Shown here piece by piece: positions 18,512-29,393 of a stretch of DNA of 64,000 nt. The notes under the pieces are model-generated. The model searched no databases, was not told the origin of the DNA, and worked only from the letters and a program-made list of their open reading frames with translations. This DNA comes from Sphingobacteriales bacterium (GTDB lineage Bacteria; Bacteroidota; Bacteroidia; Chitinophagales; UBA2359). Each line of letters opens with the position of its first letter. Within the stretch, counting starts at the first letter, position 1. Made by a program: the position numbers and the translations under genes. The stretch covers positions 124,001 through 188,000 of the forward strand of contig JADJJT010000003.1 in assembly GCA_016706405.1 (NCBI GenBank), read 5' to 3'.

Positions 18512-19348
18512 ATGGAAATTTGGCAGGCAATTTTATTGGCAATCGTAGAAGGTATAACCGAATATTTGCCCGTTTCATCAACCGGACATTTAATTATAAC
18601 AAATGCCTTGTTGGGTATAGATGCCACCACTTTTACCAAACTTTTTACCATAAATATTCAGTTTGGTGCAATTTTATCGGTTTTGGTGTTGTATTGGCGG
18701 CGTTTTTTGCAAAGTTGGCATTTTTACGGCAAACTATTAATTGCTTTTATTCCGGCGGCTGTTGTTGGCTTGTTGGCGGGCAATTTAATTGATGCAGCCC
18801 TTGAGCATGTTTGGGTAATTGCTACTGCATTAGTTGTAGGCGGAATTGTACTTATTTTATGCGATAAATGGTTTGCCCCACAAAACAAGGAAATATCTAA
18901 TAATGAGCTAGCACAAAATAATATTGCCCAACAAGACGCAAACCTGTACCCCCAAATTAGTTACAAGCAGGCTTTATTTATTGGTTTGTTTCAATGTATT
19001 GCCTTAATACCGGGCATTTCAAGGTCGGCGGCAACAATAGTTGGCGGCCTTGCCCAGCGGCTAAGTCGAGAACAAGCTGCCGAATTTTCGTTTTTTTTAG
19101 CTGTGCCTACCCTTTCGGCAGCATCGGGATATAAATTACTAAAAGATTATGATTTAATAACCAGTAATGATTTATATTTGTTAGCCATAGGCAATGTGGC
19201 TTCTTTTATTGTTGGAGTAATTGCCATTCAATTTTTAATTAAAGTACTTAAACAAAGTGGTTTTAAATGGTTTGGCTGGTACAGAATAATTTTGGGATTA
19301 CTGCTGTTGGGCTTGTTGATTGCAAAAATTCCGCTTCAAATTATTTAA
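18512..19348 (+). CDS. uppP: Undecaprenyl-diphosphatase UppP (BacA)
   Basis: 278 residues with about eight membrane helices. Both BacA signature regions are present: AIVEGITEYLPVSSTGHLI near the N-terminus, and ALIPGISRSAATI in the second half, holding the catalytic glutamate, serine and arginine. The enzyme dephosphorylates undecaprenyl diphosphate to recycle the lipid carrier for peptidoglycan and other envelope polymers, and gives bacitracin tolerance. The start at 18512 gives MEIWQAILLAIVEG, the normal beginning. RadA follows after 69 bases on the same strand. Confidence 0.95.
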   Translation: MEIWQAILLAIVEGITEYLPVSSTGHLIITNALLGIDATTFTKLFTINIQFGAILSVLVLYWRRFLQSWHFYGKLLIAFIPAAVVGLLAGNLIDAALEHVWVIATALVVGGIVLILCDKWFAPQNKEISNNELAQNNIAQQDANLYPQISYKQALFIGLFQCIALIPGISRSAATIVGGLAQRLSREQAAEFSFFLAVPTLSAASGYKLLKDYDLITSNDLYLLAIGNVASFIVGVIAIQFLIKVLKQSGFKWFGWYRIILGLLLLGLLIAKIPLQII

Positions 19349-19417
19349 ATATCCGGACTAAAGAAAATTCACTCGATTTTAAAATAGAATTTTACTCTAA
19401 ACCTTTTAAATAAACTT

Positions 19418-20800
19418 GTGAGCAAAGTTAAAACTCGTTACCTCTGCCAAAATTGTGGCTCCGAGTCGCCAAAATGGTTGGGTCGTTGCCCTAATTGTAA
19501 CGCTTGGAACACCTACGTTGAAGAAATTGTAGCTGCTCCCGAAAGCAAAAAAAACACCGACCGCAATTTGCTTTTGGGCAATTCAGGCAATAGTAACAGC
19601 ACACCCATTGTATTGCAACAAGTTGAAAGTGTTCAAGAACGCCGCTACGTAACCAACGACAACGAACTAAACAGGGTTTTAGGCGGGGGTATAGTGCCGG
19701 GTGCTTTAATTTTATTAGGTGGCGAGCCGGGTATCGGCAAATCAACTCTTTTGCTGCAATTAGCTGCTACCACTAAGCAGTTAAAAGTCTTATATGTATC
19801 GGGCGAAGAAAGTATGCAACAAATTAAAATGCGTGCCGACCGTATAGGCATTGAAAACCAGGACTGTTACTTATTTACCGAAACCAACGTGTTTAGCATT
19901 ATTAAACAAGCTCGCGAAATTAAACCTATTTTATGTGTTATTGACTCGATACAAACCCTCGAAACGCCCATTGTTGAGTCGGCGGCGGGCAGCGTAACGC
20001 AAATACGCGAATGTACTGCCGAGTTGCAACGCTATGCCAAAGAAACCCACACGCCCATTTTTTTAATTGGCCATATTACAAAAGATGGCACTATTGCAGG
20101 CCCAAAAGTTTTAGAACACATGGTTGATACTGTGCTGCAATTTGAGGGCGACCACCACCACGCCTACCGTTTGTTGCGCACCAAAAAAAATCGCTTCGGC
20201 TCAACTGCCGAGTTGGGTATTTACGAAATGCAACAGGGTGGCCTTAGGCAAGTTAGCAACCCCAGCGAACTATTACTAAACGAACACCCTTATGAACTAA
20301 GCGGAATAGGTATTGCCGCTATGGTTGAAGGTATGCGACCTCTACTAATTGAAACACAGGCTTTGGTTAGCAGCTCGGCGTATGGCACCCCACAACGCTC
20401 GGCTATTGGCTTTGACGGGCGACGCGTAAATATGCTGCTGGCTGTTTTAGAAAAACGCTGCGGTTTTAGATTTGGCGGCAAAGATGTATTTGTAAATATT
20501 GCCGGCGGTTTAAAAGTTGAAGATCCGGCAATTGATTTAGCCATAGCCTGCGCTCTTATTTCATCGCACGAAGACAGGCCACTGCCACCAAATACGTGTT
20601 TTGCAGGCGAGGTGGGTCTAAGCGGCGAAGTGCGCAGTGTTGCCCGCATTGAACTGCGTATTGCCGAAGCTGATAAACTTGGTTTTAAAACTATTTATGT
20701 GCCGGCAGCTAATAAAGGCTACGAAATTGGCAAAAAATTAAAAATCCGGATTTTGCCTGTGCGCACTGTTGGCGATGTGTATAACCAGTTGTTTGGATAG
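19418..20800 (+). CDS. radA: DNA repair protein RadA
   Basis: 460 residues from a GTG start. It has the N-terminal C4 zinc finger (YLCQNCGSESPKWLGRCPNC) and Walker A in GGEPGIGKSTLLLQ. Walker B is near LCVIDSIQTL, and the RadA-specific motif is KKNRFGS. The C-terminal Lon-protease-like domain lacks an active serine (GGLKVEDPAIDLAIACALIS). RadA is a RecA-like ATPase that promotes branch migration of recombination intermediates and, in competent bacteria, of transformed DNA. It converges on fadJ with 19 bases between. Confidence 0.96.
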   Translation: MSKVKTRYLCQNCGSESPKWLGRCPNCNAWNTYVEEIVAAPESKKNTDRNLLLGNSGNSNSTPIVLQQVESVQERRYVTNDNELNRVLGGGIVPGALILLGGEPGIGKSTLLLQLAATTKQLKVLYVSGEESMQQIKMRADRIGIENQDCYLFTETNVFSIIKQAREIKPILCVIDSIQTLETPIVESAAGSVTQIRECTAELQRYAKETHTPIFLIGHITKDGTIAGPKVLEHMVDTVLQFEGDHHHAYRLLRTKKNRFGSTAELGIYEMQQGGLRQVSNPSELLLNEHPYELSGIGIAAMVEGMRPLLIETQALVSSSAYGTPQRSAIGFDGRRVNMLLAVLEKRCGFRFGGKDVFVNIAGGLKVEDPAIDLAIACALISSHEDRPLPPNTCFAGEVGLSGEVRSVARIELRIAEADKLGFKTIYVPAANKGYEIGKKLKIRILPVRTVGDVYNQLFG

Positions 20801-20819
20801 GGCAATTTCCAAACTACGG

Positions 20820-22967
20820 CTATCTAAAAATTTTCTCGTTTAATAATGCCGGAGTAAACCGCTCTCCGTAGGTTTGTGCAAGCAAAAGCAACCGTTTTGA
20901 AAAGGTTTTAATACCTATTTTGGCAATAAAAGCAAACGGCCCTCCGGTAAATGGGGGGTAACCTAAACCTAAAATTGCGCCAATATTCCCATCATCTGTA
21001 TTAGCTATTATACCTTCGTTTAAGCAGTGAACAGCTTCGTTAGTTATAGCATAAAGCAATCGGCGTCTAATATCGCGGTCGGTAATGGTTGCTGTGTTTT
21101 TGCTTGCAGTAGGTAGGTATTGTTGTAAATGGGGGTTTATTTTGCCGGTTTTTACCATTTCTCCTTTTTCACTTTTATAAACATAAAAACCCATACCTTT
21201 TTTGCGCCCCAAACAACCTGTTTGAGTTAGTTGAGCGGGTAAGTTAGAGGCATAATTTTTACCACCAGCCCTTTGTATGAATAAATCGCCCAAGGCGCCG
21301 CTTAATACATGTATTGCCACATCAAGCCCAATTTCGTCAATTAAGGTTAGTGGCCCAACCGGAAAACCAGCTTCGCAGGCACACTTGTCTATGCGGGTTG
21401 GCAATATGCCTTCGGCTACCATTAACATAGCTTCGTTTAGCAGGGGACTTAAAATACGTGTGGTATAAAAACCCGGCGAGTCTTTAACAACAATACAAGT
21501 TTTACCTTGCAAAATACCAATTTGCCTTGCCGTTTCGCGCACCCAGTCGGCGGTATTTGGTTGTACTACTATTTCGAGGAGTTGCATTTTATCGACCGGC
21601 GAAAAATAGTGCATGCCCACCACTTGTTGAGGACGTGTTGCGTGGGCGACAATTTGCGATAAGGGTAAAGCCGATGTATTGGTTGCAAAAATACAATTAT
21701 CCGGACTATTGGCTTCGCAATGGGCTAAAATTTGTTGTTTAAGGTCTAAATCTTCAAAAACGGCCTCAATTATTAAATCAGTATGTTTAAAATTTGCCAA
21801 ATTGCTAACAGCAGTGCTAAGGCGGCCTAAGTGCTGATCTAATTGTAAAGGTGTGATGATATTGCGATTTTGCTTTTTTAGCCATGCCTTGTATAGCGTT
21901 TGTTGTGCGTGCGTCAGCTTATCCGGATGTTTGTCGGTTAATAAAACCTCAAAGCCGGCTTCAATACTTGCTTTAGCAATGCCAGTTCCCATTAATCCAG
22001 CACCGAAAACGGCTATCTTTTTTACAGGCCGTATTAAATGTGCTTGGAGGTGAGTTTTGCGTTTGGTAATTCCTACAAATAAACCCATTAGCGCTTTGGC
22101 AACCGGATGAACTGTTAGGGCGGCAAAATTGCGGGCTTCGGCCTCGTATCCGGCAAGTGCGCCATATTTGGCCCCCAATTCCATACATTCAATAATTTTT
22201 AGCGGGGCTGGGTAATTTCCAAATGTAGTTGCTTGCACCGTTTTTCGTGCTTTTTTAAACAAGATGGATTTGCTGATAAAATTGCCCTCTACTAAACTTT
22301 CAAGAAAACTGAGTTTGGGTTTTCGGATTATTTTTTTACCTTCAATTGCCAATTTTAGTGCCACTTGAGTAGCGGTATTCAGCAAGGCTTCGGGCTGAAC
22401 AATATCATCAACCACCCCATATTTTAAAGCTTGTTTAGCATATAATTTGCGACCTGTTAAAGCCAAATTTAAACCCCTTCCCCACCCTACTAATGCGGGC
22501 AGCCGTTGCGTGCCGCCACCGGCAGGAATTAATCCTAACAACACTTCGGGCAAAGCTAAAACCGTATGTTTTGCATTGGTGGCAATACGGTAGTGGCAGG
22601 CCAGCGCAACCTCTAAGCCACCGCCCAAAGCAGTGCCGTTTATAGCGGCAACTACGGGTTTGTCGTAATTTTCAATCAGGTTTAAAATAGCCTGACCGCG
22701 CCTAATTACCATCTCCCATTCTTCGGGGTTTTGTGCTGCCAATACATTTTCAACATCAGCTCCGGCAATAAAATCTTTCTTCCGGCTAATAAGTACGATG
22801 GCTTTAATGGTATCATTTTTTGCTACGTCCTCAAAAACCTGTTCAAACTCGTTTAAAATATGCGGACCCAGCACATTTACTTTGCTGTTGGGCTGGTCGA
22901 GCCAAATAATACCCACGCCTTGCGGGATAATTTCTAAGGTGGCGGTATTGTTATTGTTGTTTATCAT
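20820..22967 (-). CDS. fadJ: Fatty acid oxidation complex alpha subunit: enoyl-CoA hydratase / 3-hydroxyacyl-CoA dehydrogenase
   Basis: 715 residues. An N-terminal crotonase domain (about 1-190) carries the oxyanion-hole regions SRKKDFIAGADV and GTALGGGLEVALACHYR, with the glutamates in LPEVLLGLIPAGGGTQRLP. The NAD-binding hydroxyacyl-CoA dehydrogenase domain starts at KIAVFGAGLMGTGIA (about residue 318). It has the catalytic histidine in GMHYFSPVDKMQLLE, followed by two C-terminal dimerisation domains. It hydrates and oxidises enoyl-CoA in beta-oxidation. Layout fits FadJ/FadB; the name fadJ is chosen because the FadB-type isomerase features cannot be judged by eye. No thiolase gene is adjacent. 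Confidence 0.88.
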   Translation of the reverse strand: MINNNNNTATLEIIPQGVGIIWLDQPNSKVNVLGPHILNEFEQVFEDVAKNDTIKAIVLISRKKDFIAGADVENVLAAQNPEEWEMVIRRGQAILNLIENYDKPVVAAINGTALGGGLEVALACHYRIATNAKHTVLALPEVLLGLIPAGGGTQRLPALVGWGRGLNLALTGRKLYAKQALKYGVVDDIVQPEALLNTATQVALKLAIEGKKIIRKPKLSFLESLVEGNFISKSILFKKARKTVQATTFGNYPAPLKIIECMELGAKYGALAGYEAEARNFAALTVHPVAKALMGLFVGITKRKTHLQAHLIRPVKKIAVFGAGLMGTGIAKASIEAGFEVLLTDKHPDKLTHAQQTLYKAWLKKQNRNIITPLQLDQHLGRLSTAVSNLANFKHTDLIIEAVFEDLDLKQQILAHCEANSPDNCIFATNTSALPLSQIVAHATRPQQVVGMHYFSPVDKMQLLEIVVQPNTADWVRETARQIGILQGKTCIVVKDSPGFYTTRILSPLLNEAMLMVAEGILPTRIDKCACEAGFPVGPLTLIDEIGLDVAIHVLSGALGDLFIQRAGGKNYASNLPAQLTQTGCLGRKKGMGFYVYKSEKGEMVKTGKINPHLQQYLPTASKNTATITDRDIRRRLLYAITNEAVHCLNEGIIANTDDGNIGAILGLGYPPFTGGPFAFIAKIGIKTFSKRLLLLAQTYGERFTPALLNEKIFR

Positions 22968-23048
22968 AGGGCAAAAATAACAACAATTATTGAATTAGAG
23001 CAAAGCACTTAAATCAGCTCCTACCCCACCCTGCTCTGCCTAACATGT

Positions 23049-23927
23049 TTAAAACTTGGCATCAAACTGACCTTTAAAAACGAAAGCCGCCGGGCCAATT
23101 AACCAAATATTGGCATAAACAATTTGACCGTTTGCTAAAATTTGTTTTTCAAATTGCACTTGCAGTAGTCCCCCGTTTGCTTGTACCAACACAGTTTGTT
23201 GGCCAGTAGTTTGTGAGTTAAGGTTGTTTTGTTGTAAAAAATTGCCTAAATCGGCGGCTAAAGCGGCGGCGGTAACGCCTGTACCGCAAGCCCATGTTTC
23301 GTCTTCAACGCCGCGCTCGTAGGTGCGAATTTTCAAATAATTAGGCTGCGTTGAATGAGGTTCGACAAAATTAACATTGATACCCGCCGCTATATAAGCT
23401 GGGCTGTTTCGGATGGCTTTTCCGGAAGCAATTACCGGATAATTTTGCACCTCCTCCACAAATTTTACATAATGCGGCGACCCGGTATTTAATTCCCAAT
23501 CTGTATTGCTATGTTTTTTAATATCGGTAACATTGGCCATTTGAAGGGCAACTTGTATTTCGTTAATATCACCAGTTGATTTATTGTCTAAGACCTGCGC
23601 ATAGTGCCAGCCATCGGCTGCTAAAAAATAATAATTATTGTTTGCTTTTTTAGTTTGCACCTTTAATAAATGGGCAAATGCGACCATACACCTGCCGCCG
23701 TTGCCGCACAAACTCCCCTCGTGGCCATCGGCATTATAATACACCATCTCAAAATCGCCTTGGGCATGGTTTTGCAGCAGCATTACACCGTCTGCACCAA
23801 TACCAAACCTCCGGTGACATAAGGAGGCGTAAAATAAAGGATGCTGGCGCGGCAAAACTGCATTCCGGTTATCAAATAAAATAAAATCGTTGCCAGCACC
23901 ATGATATTTATAAAACGTCAAAATCAC
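23049..23927 (-). CDS. dapF: Diaminopimelate epimerase
   Basis: 292 residues from a GTG start at 23927 (MILTFYKYHGAGNDFIL), the normal DapF N-terminus. Both catalytic cysteines are present, in GSLCGNGGRCM and in TWACGTGVTAAAL, with substrate-binding YNADGHEGSLCGNG and ERGVEDE. The enzyme converts LL- to meso-diaminopimelate for lysine and peptidoglycan. It lies 26 bases downstream of the giant adhesin-like gene on the same strand, so it may be read through from it or have its own promoter inside that gene's end. Confidence 0.94.
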   Translation of the reverse strand: MILTFYKYHGAGNDFILFDNRNAVLPRQHPLFYASLCHRRFGIGADGVMLLQNHAQGDFEMVYYNADGHEGSLCGNGGRCMVAFAHLLKVQTKKANNNYYFLAADGWHYAQVLDNKSTGDINEIQVALQMANVTDIKKHSNTDWELNTGSPHYVKFVEEVQNYPVIASGKAIRNSPAYIAAGINVNFVEPHSTQPNYLKIRTYERGVEDETWACGTGVTAAALAADLGNFLQQNNLNSQTTGQQTVLVQANGGLLQVQFEKQILANGQIVYANIWLIGPAAFVFKGQFDAKF

Positions 23928-23953
23928 GGCTAATACTTAATTTATATATTTGT

Positions 23954-26900
23954 TTATCTGACTAATAAAATTTGCCCTCTTAATTGCCCCAAACGTTTGT
24001 ACGGTGGGCCAAAATTTAGTTTGTAATCAATAACGTAGGTAAAAGCACCCACCTCGCATGGTTGGCCGTTATAATTCCCATCCCAACCTATATTTACAGG
24101 ATCGGTTGTTTCAAAAACCTTCTCGCCCCAACGGCTAAAAATCATCAAGCGTACGTATTCGGTACCATAAGCCATAATATTATAAGTATCGTTTGTGCCG
24201 TCGTTGTTAGGACTAAAAGCTGTAGGTGCTAAAATTTCGTTATTAAGGTCAATACAAATTTCTTTAACGATTTGGTCAATGCAATTGCCTTCGTTTTCAA
24301 TGTACAAAGTAACTTTATAGATGCCCGGACTTGCATAGCTATGTTGTGCCACTTCGTCTGAAACATAGGGTTGTTGCGGTGTTCCATCTCCAAAATCCCA
24401 CCATCCGGAAACACCACCGGTGCTAAAATCAGTGAAAAACAGGTCTAAGCCCTTAACGCAGTCCAATTGATTTTCGTTAGACGAAAAACTTGCCAAAAGC
24501 GGGTCATATTGCGGTATAACAATGGCAACTTGTTCTTTACAGCCTGAGTTTAGGTCGGTAATGGTAGCATAATACGTACCCGCTGTGCCGGCGACATCAA
24601 ATCCGGAAAAAACATTATCATTCCACTCAATACTATAATTTGCCCCTGTGGGTGGTATAATATTGGCAAAACCATCCTTGCCAAAACAAACAGGTTCGTT
24701 GGTAACGAGGTTGAAAAGTACGGTATCGGCTACTGTAATTGTAACGTTTTTAGATTCGGGGTTCGAGCAGCCATCGTTTGCCGTTACGGTATAGGTTGTG
24801 GTTGTTTCTGGACTTACTTTTTTTATTTGACCATAATTTAGGCCGTTATCCCAAACATAGATGTATTGGTTGCCAGTGCCGCCCGAGGCAAACGCCTTGA
24901 TGGCCACACTACTCCCTTTGCATATTAACGTATCGGGACTAATATCGAGGGCAATGGGTGTACCAACATTCAAATTGTAATAATCGTAGTTTTTGCAGCC
25001 ATTGTCGTATTGATATATAATTAATACCGGGCCTTCGCCGTAATCAACTGGGTTAAAACTTGTAGCTGGCTGGCCGTTTACGGTAAAATTGCCACCTGGT
25101 GGCTCGGCAGTCAGCAATAACGTGGTGTCATAATAACATAAATAAGTACCGAAACTATTAATTTGCGCATCAACTTTTTGATTTACCGTTACCGTTAAAG
25201 TGTCTTTACAACCGTTGGGCGAAGTGTATATTATTTGATTGATATTATTAGCTATTGCCGGATTAAAAATACCAATTCCCTCGGCACCCGGAACAACGCC
25301 TGAACCGTTCCAAGTTCCTCCGGGCGGATTTGGCTGTACTATTTCCGGAAGCAAAAATTGCGCATCATCTCCACATTTAATAATACTTGTATTGGCTTCA
25401 ATTGGATATACTGTAATTAACACCTGTGCTGCGCAATTGTTATAGCTGTAGGTAAGCGTGTGCGTAGCCGCTGGCACGGCAGCAGGGTCAAAGAACACAT
25501 CGCCGTTAGCGTCGGTTATGATGCCGCTTCCCGACCATACGCCGCCCGCAGGCTGCCCAAGTGAGGTTATTAGTAAAGGCAGCTCGTTTTGACAGATAAA
25601 AACTTCGCTTTGCGTTACTGCGGCCTTTGTTATATTTACCGTTGTTTCATCGCTGCAACCGTCAAATTGGAATGACACTACTTCCGTGAAATTATTTCCG
25701 CCTTGTGCGTTGCTATTGAACAATCCGGTATTGGGGTTCATAATGCCCGAAGGTACAGCGTTTGATGTCCACAGGCCACCGGGTGGTAAATTGGTTCCGG
25801 ATAAATAAAAAGTTGGTTGGTCATCAGGGCAAACTTCTATGTAATCTGTAACAGAAAAATCGGCTACGGTTATTGTAATAGATTCTTTGCAGTTGCCAGC
25901 CAAATTATAAGTTAGGGTATGCGTGCCTTTTCCGGCCTGCAAGGGGTCAAAAATACCGGTATTGGTGTCAAGTCCTGTGTAGGCATCCCACCATCCGTTG
26001 GCTGGTATGGCATTTATTGAAACCGGCGAAGCGCAAACCAAACTTGCCGATGCACTTAACGTAATATCTTGCACCAAGACCGTAATACTGCTTTGGCAAC
26101 CATTTACAGTTGTGTAAGTGCAGGTGTATGAGCCGGCAGTTTTAGGTGTAAACATTCCGGATGCCGTTAGGGTTCCGGGCAATACCTCCCAAGCACCCGC
26201 CTGAGGTGGATTTTGCAGTTGAAATGGTGCGCCACCAATGCACGCCGACACATCTCCAGCCAATTGTGGTTTAGGATGCACTATTACTTGGGTCGATGCT
26301 TCGCAGCTATCAATAAAATAGGTTAACGTAAAAGTTCCCGGCCCGTTCCAATCGGGATAAAATAGTTTAGCATCATCATCAACTCCTTGCCCCGACCAAG
26401 AGCCGGCATTAGGCAGCAGGTTTTGAGGTGGCTCGCCTTCGCAAATTTCAAAAAGCTGTAAGGGCAAAACCCGGCTCCGGATGATAATTGACCCAAACGG
26501 TATCGGTGCGCACCAAACCCAAAGCGTCGGTTACAAAAACTACAAAGCGGTCGGTTTGAAGGCTGGCAACATTGGGGGCAATAACAAGGTATTTAGGGTC
26601 GTAGCCATCGTTGGGGTCAATGCCGTTGGCTTCATCAATATTGTATAAATTGCCTAATCCGTTAACATCCCAATCAATTTTGTACGGACCTGTACCTCCG
26701 GTAATATAAAGGCGCAAGGTATCGCTTTGACCAGGGCACATTACCGTATCAATTTCTACATCGGCAATAAACGGGCAAATTTCAATATTTGCTGTTACCA
26801 ATTTTATTTCGTTGCCACTTTTTACCAAACATTGCACATTGGTGGGGCCGGTAACACATATTTGATGCGGGCCTGGACCTACCAAATTATCGTAAGGGGG

Positions 26901-29021
26901 TAGCCATGTAAATTCATACGCCCAAGTGCCGCCAAATGTTTCAATAGTCAGGTCGGTACACAGGTTTTGGCAAAGGTTTGTTTCGCCATCAAAAAAGGCC
27001 ACAAAAGCACAGGGGTCGAGTTTGCCAATATCGGTAGTGGTAACGCCTTTGCTGTCGGTAATAGTTACATTTACCAAAATAGTTGTATCGGTAAGGCAAA
27101 CAATATGAGGCCCCTGCCCTACTAAAGTATCTAACGGGGCCGACCAAACAACATTATACGGAGGCGAGCCACCGGTAATATCTAAATTTATAGACAAACA
27201 ATGCGTAGCAACATCTAATTCATCGCATAAATAAGTCGGAATAAGCAAGTTGGCAGTAAGTTTACACACATCAACGGTGCAGGTATCAGTGGCAATTTCG
27301 CCGGTAATATTATCGGTAACGGTTACGCTATATAAGGTAGCTGTAGTTACGCTGGTGGTGCCCCATTGCACATTTGCCCCTTCGTTTAAAGCCGGAGACC
27401 AGTTGTACGAATAATTCCCACTTAATCCGGATACGTTTACACCGATACTTTGCGTGTCGTTACAAAGTTGACTGGGGCAAGCTATGTCTATTTGAAGTTT
27501 ACACAAATCTACAAAAATTCCGGATATTACAACTTGCTCGTTGGTTTCGGCATCGGTAACGGTTACGCTATAGGTTTGAGGCGTTGATAAATTGCCAATA
27601 TTTCCGGATGCTACAGTACTACCTTCTATTAAAGCCGGCGACCAATTGTAGGTATAATTTCCCGAGCCACAATTAGCCACTACGCCTATGGGTAAAGGTG
27701 TCCCACAATAAGTACCTCCACCACCCGTTAAACTTGCCGTCAATTTTTCGACCGTCATAGTGGCAGTTGCCGTTGTTATATTGCCGGCGGCATCGGTAAC
27801 CGTAACGGTAATTGTTGTAGGCGAAAGCACACAAATTGTGTTAGTTGCAGCATTAATAAATACATTTGAAACAGCATTTGGGTCGGCAGCCTGCCAACTG
27901 TAAGTAAATGGTGCATAACCGCCAGTTACCAAAGCGGTAATATCTAAGCAGTTTCCGGCACAAAACGAGGCATCGGGGAGTGTAACCTCAAAGGGACAAA
28001 CTTCAACAAACACGCTGGCGGTATCCCATTGCCCTAATCCATCGGTAACTGTAACGGTGTAAGTAGCCGATTTTGGCGGACAAGCCATTCCTTGCGCCAC
28101 AGTAGCCCCTTCTTCTAAAGCCGGTGCCCATTGGTAGGTGTAATTTCCATCGCCGCCGGTAACATCGGGATCTAAAAAAACACAAGTGCCACATGTATAA
28201 ATATAAGGTGGTAAACTCGCCTCAATAGGACAATTATTAACGGTAAAATTTGCAGCGGCATTAAACGGCCATTCCTTGCCACAAATATCTAAATAAGTAT
28301 AGGCAAAAGTCAGTCCATAGCTACCACTTTTTGTTATAGGTCCACAAAGTACTAATGTAATTTGCGTGGTTAAACCATCAACACAGTTATCGGCAATGGC
28401 ATCGGCAATGCAGGGCGCAGCGGGGCCAATAAGGTTAAAAGAGGCCGCATTAACGTATTGGCATAAAATTGGCGCGGGCAAGGTAATTACAATACTTGCC
28501 TCTTCGCAATCTACGCCCGTAATATTGAAAGGTGGAATTGGTGGCGGTTGTTTAATAGTAGCCTCCCAATGTAAATTAAATCCGGGACGTGTTACTGCCG
28601 AGTCGCTGTAAAAATGGAAAGTAAAACATTCAATCCCGCCATTTGCCTCACCCGGAAAACAAATTGTGCTGGCGTTTTGTATGCCTGTTAAAGTAAGCAA
28701 CACATCGCCCGTTAGGTCGGTTCCGGTATAAATTGTAAGCGAGTCGTGCGGTTCTTCGGTGTTAAATTCATCTATAAAAATACAAATCTCCTCAGCATCG
28801 GGCATGCAAACGGTCATAGTTTGGTCGTTGTTAAGGCCGTAATCACCGGGATTATTGCCCCCTTTTCCACTATCTTCAAGTGTTCCCTCGCAGTCAATAA
28901 TAGTTTGGCCGTTGTTTGCGCCTAAATTGTATTGGGCGCACAATGTTTTGGAATGCAGGCAAAAAAAAATGAAAAAAATAGCAATAAAACGAATAATAAA
29001 ATTGAGTAGCAGTTTTAGCAT
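23954..29021 (-). pseudogene. Giant secreted adhesin-like protein with gliding-motility C-terminal domain, split by a frameshift
   Basis: Two overlapping frames form one protein of about 1690 residues. The first part (26448-29021) has a signal peptide ending near TLCAQ, a CUB-like region (DSLTIYTGTDLTGDVL) and many PKD/Ig-like modules of the type YTYQWAPALEEGATVAQG. The second part (from 26467) continues such modules. It ends in the gliding-motility-associated C-terminal domain (APTAFSPNNDGTNDTYNI, FSRWGEKVFET, WDGNYNGQPCEVGAFTYVI). The frames join as GFALTA-F-EICEGEPP if one T of the run of five at about 26450-26456 is skipped. The domain suggests export by the type IX system and a surface or adhesin role. 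A homopolymer error is likely, but TTT TGA is also a good +1 slip site. Confidence 0.8.
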
Positions 29022-29393
29022 AGGATAGGTTTTGGTTTGAAATAATCTTGCTGTGCGGCAAGGTAAGATTTTTTTTACAAAACGTAAAATTAGTCGCAGT
29101 CGTGGGCTGTGCGTGTAATATTTTACAATAGTTTTGTTTTTTAGTCAAGTTTTGCAAAAAACGACAAACAAATTTTTAATTACAGGATTGAGAGGCGATT
29201 TATTTACTTTGTGATACAGAGTAATTTTTAATTTGAAGTTTAAATTATCACCTATTTTCCGGATACAAATATCTTCGAAAGACATAAAATTTAACACAAG
29301 TTTCACTTTGAATTGGTCAAACACAAAAAAATAATTCTGGTTTTAGCAAACTTAAGAAAATATGCCGTACCTTTGCCAAAACCAAACAACTCC
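29022..29393. other. Intergenic region between divergent adhesin and argH genes
   Basis: 372 bases, AT rich. It contains the argH promoter element at its right end and one TCCGGATAC site near 29260. No gene or hairpin is recognised. Confidence 0.4.
29368..29375 (+). promoter_or_regulatory. Candidate -7 promoter element for argH
   Basis: TACCTTTG matches TAnnTTTG and is followed by CC, as before uppP and the oligopeptidase gene. It lies 18 bases before the ATG at 29394, and so supports that start over the one 81 bases upstream. Confidence 0.5.

Noticed and set aside
29313..29393. Longer ArgH start at 29313
   Set aside because: A -7 promoter element lies inside the extension and the family starts at MKLWQKGF.
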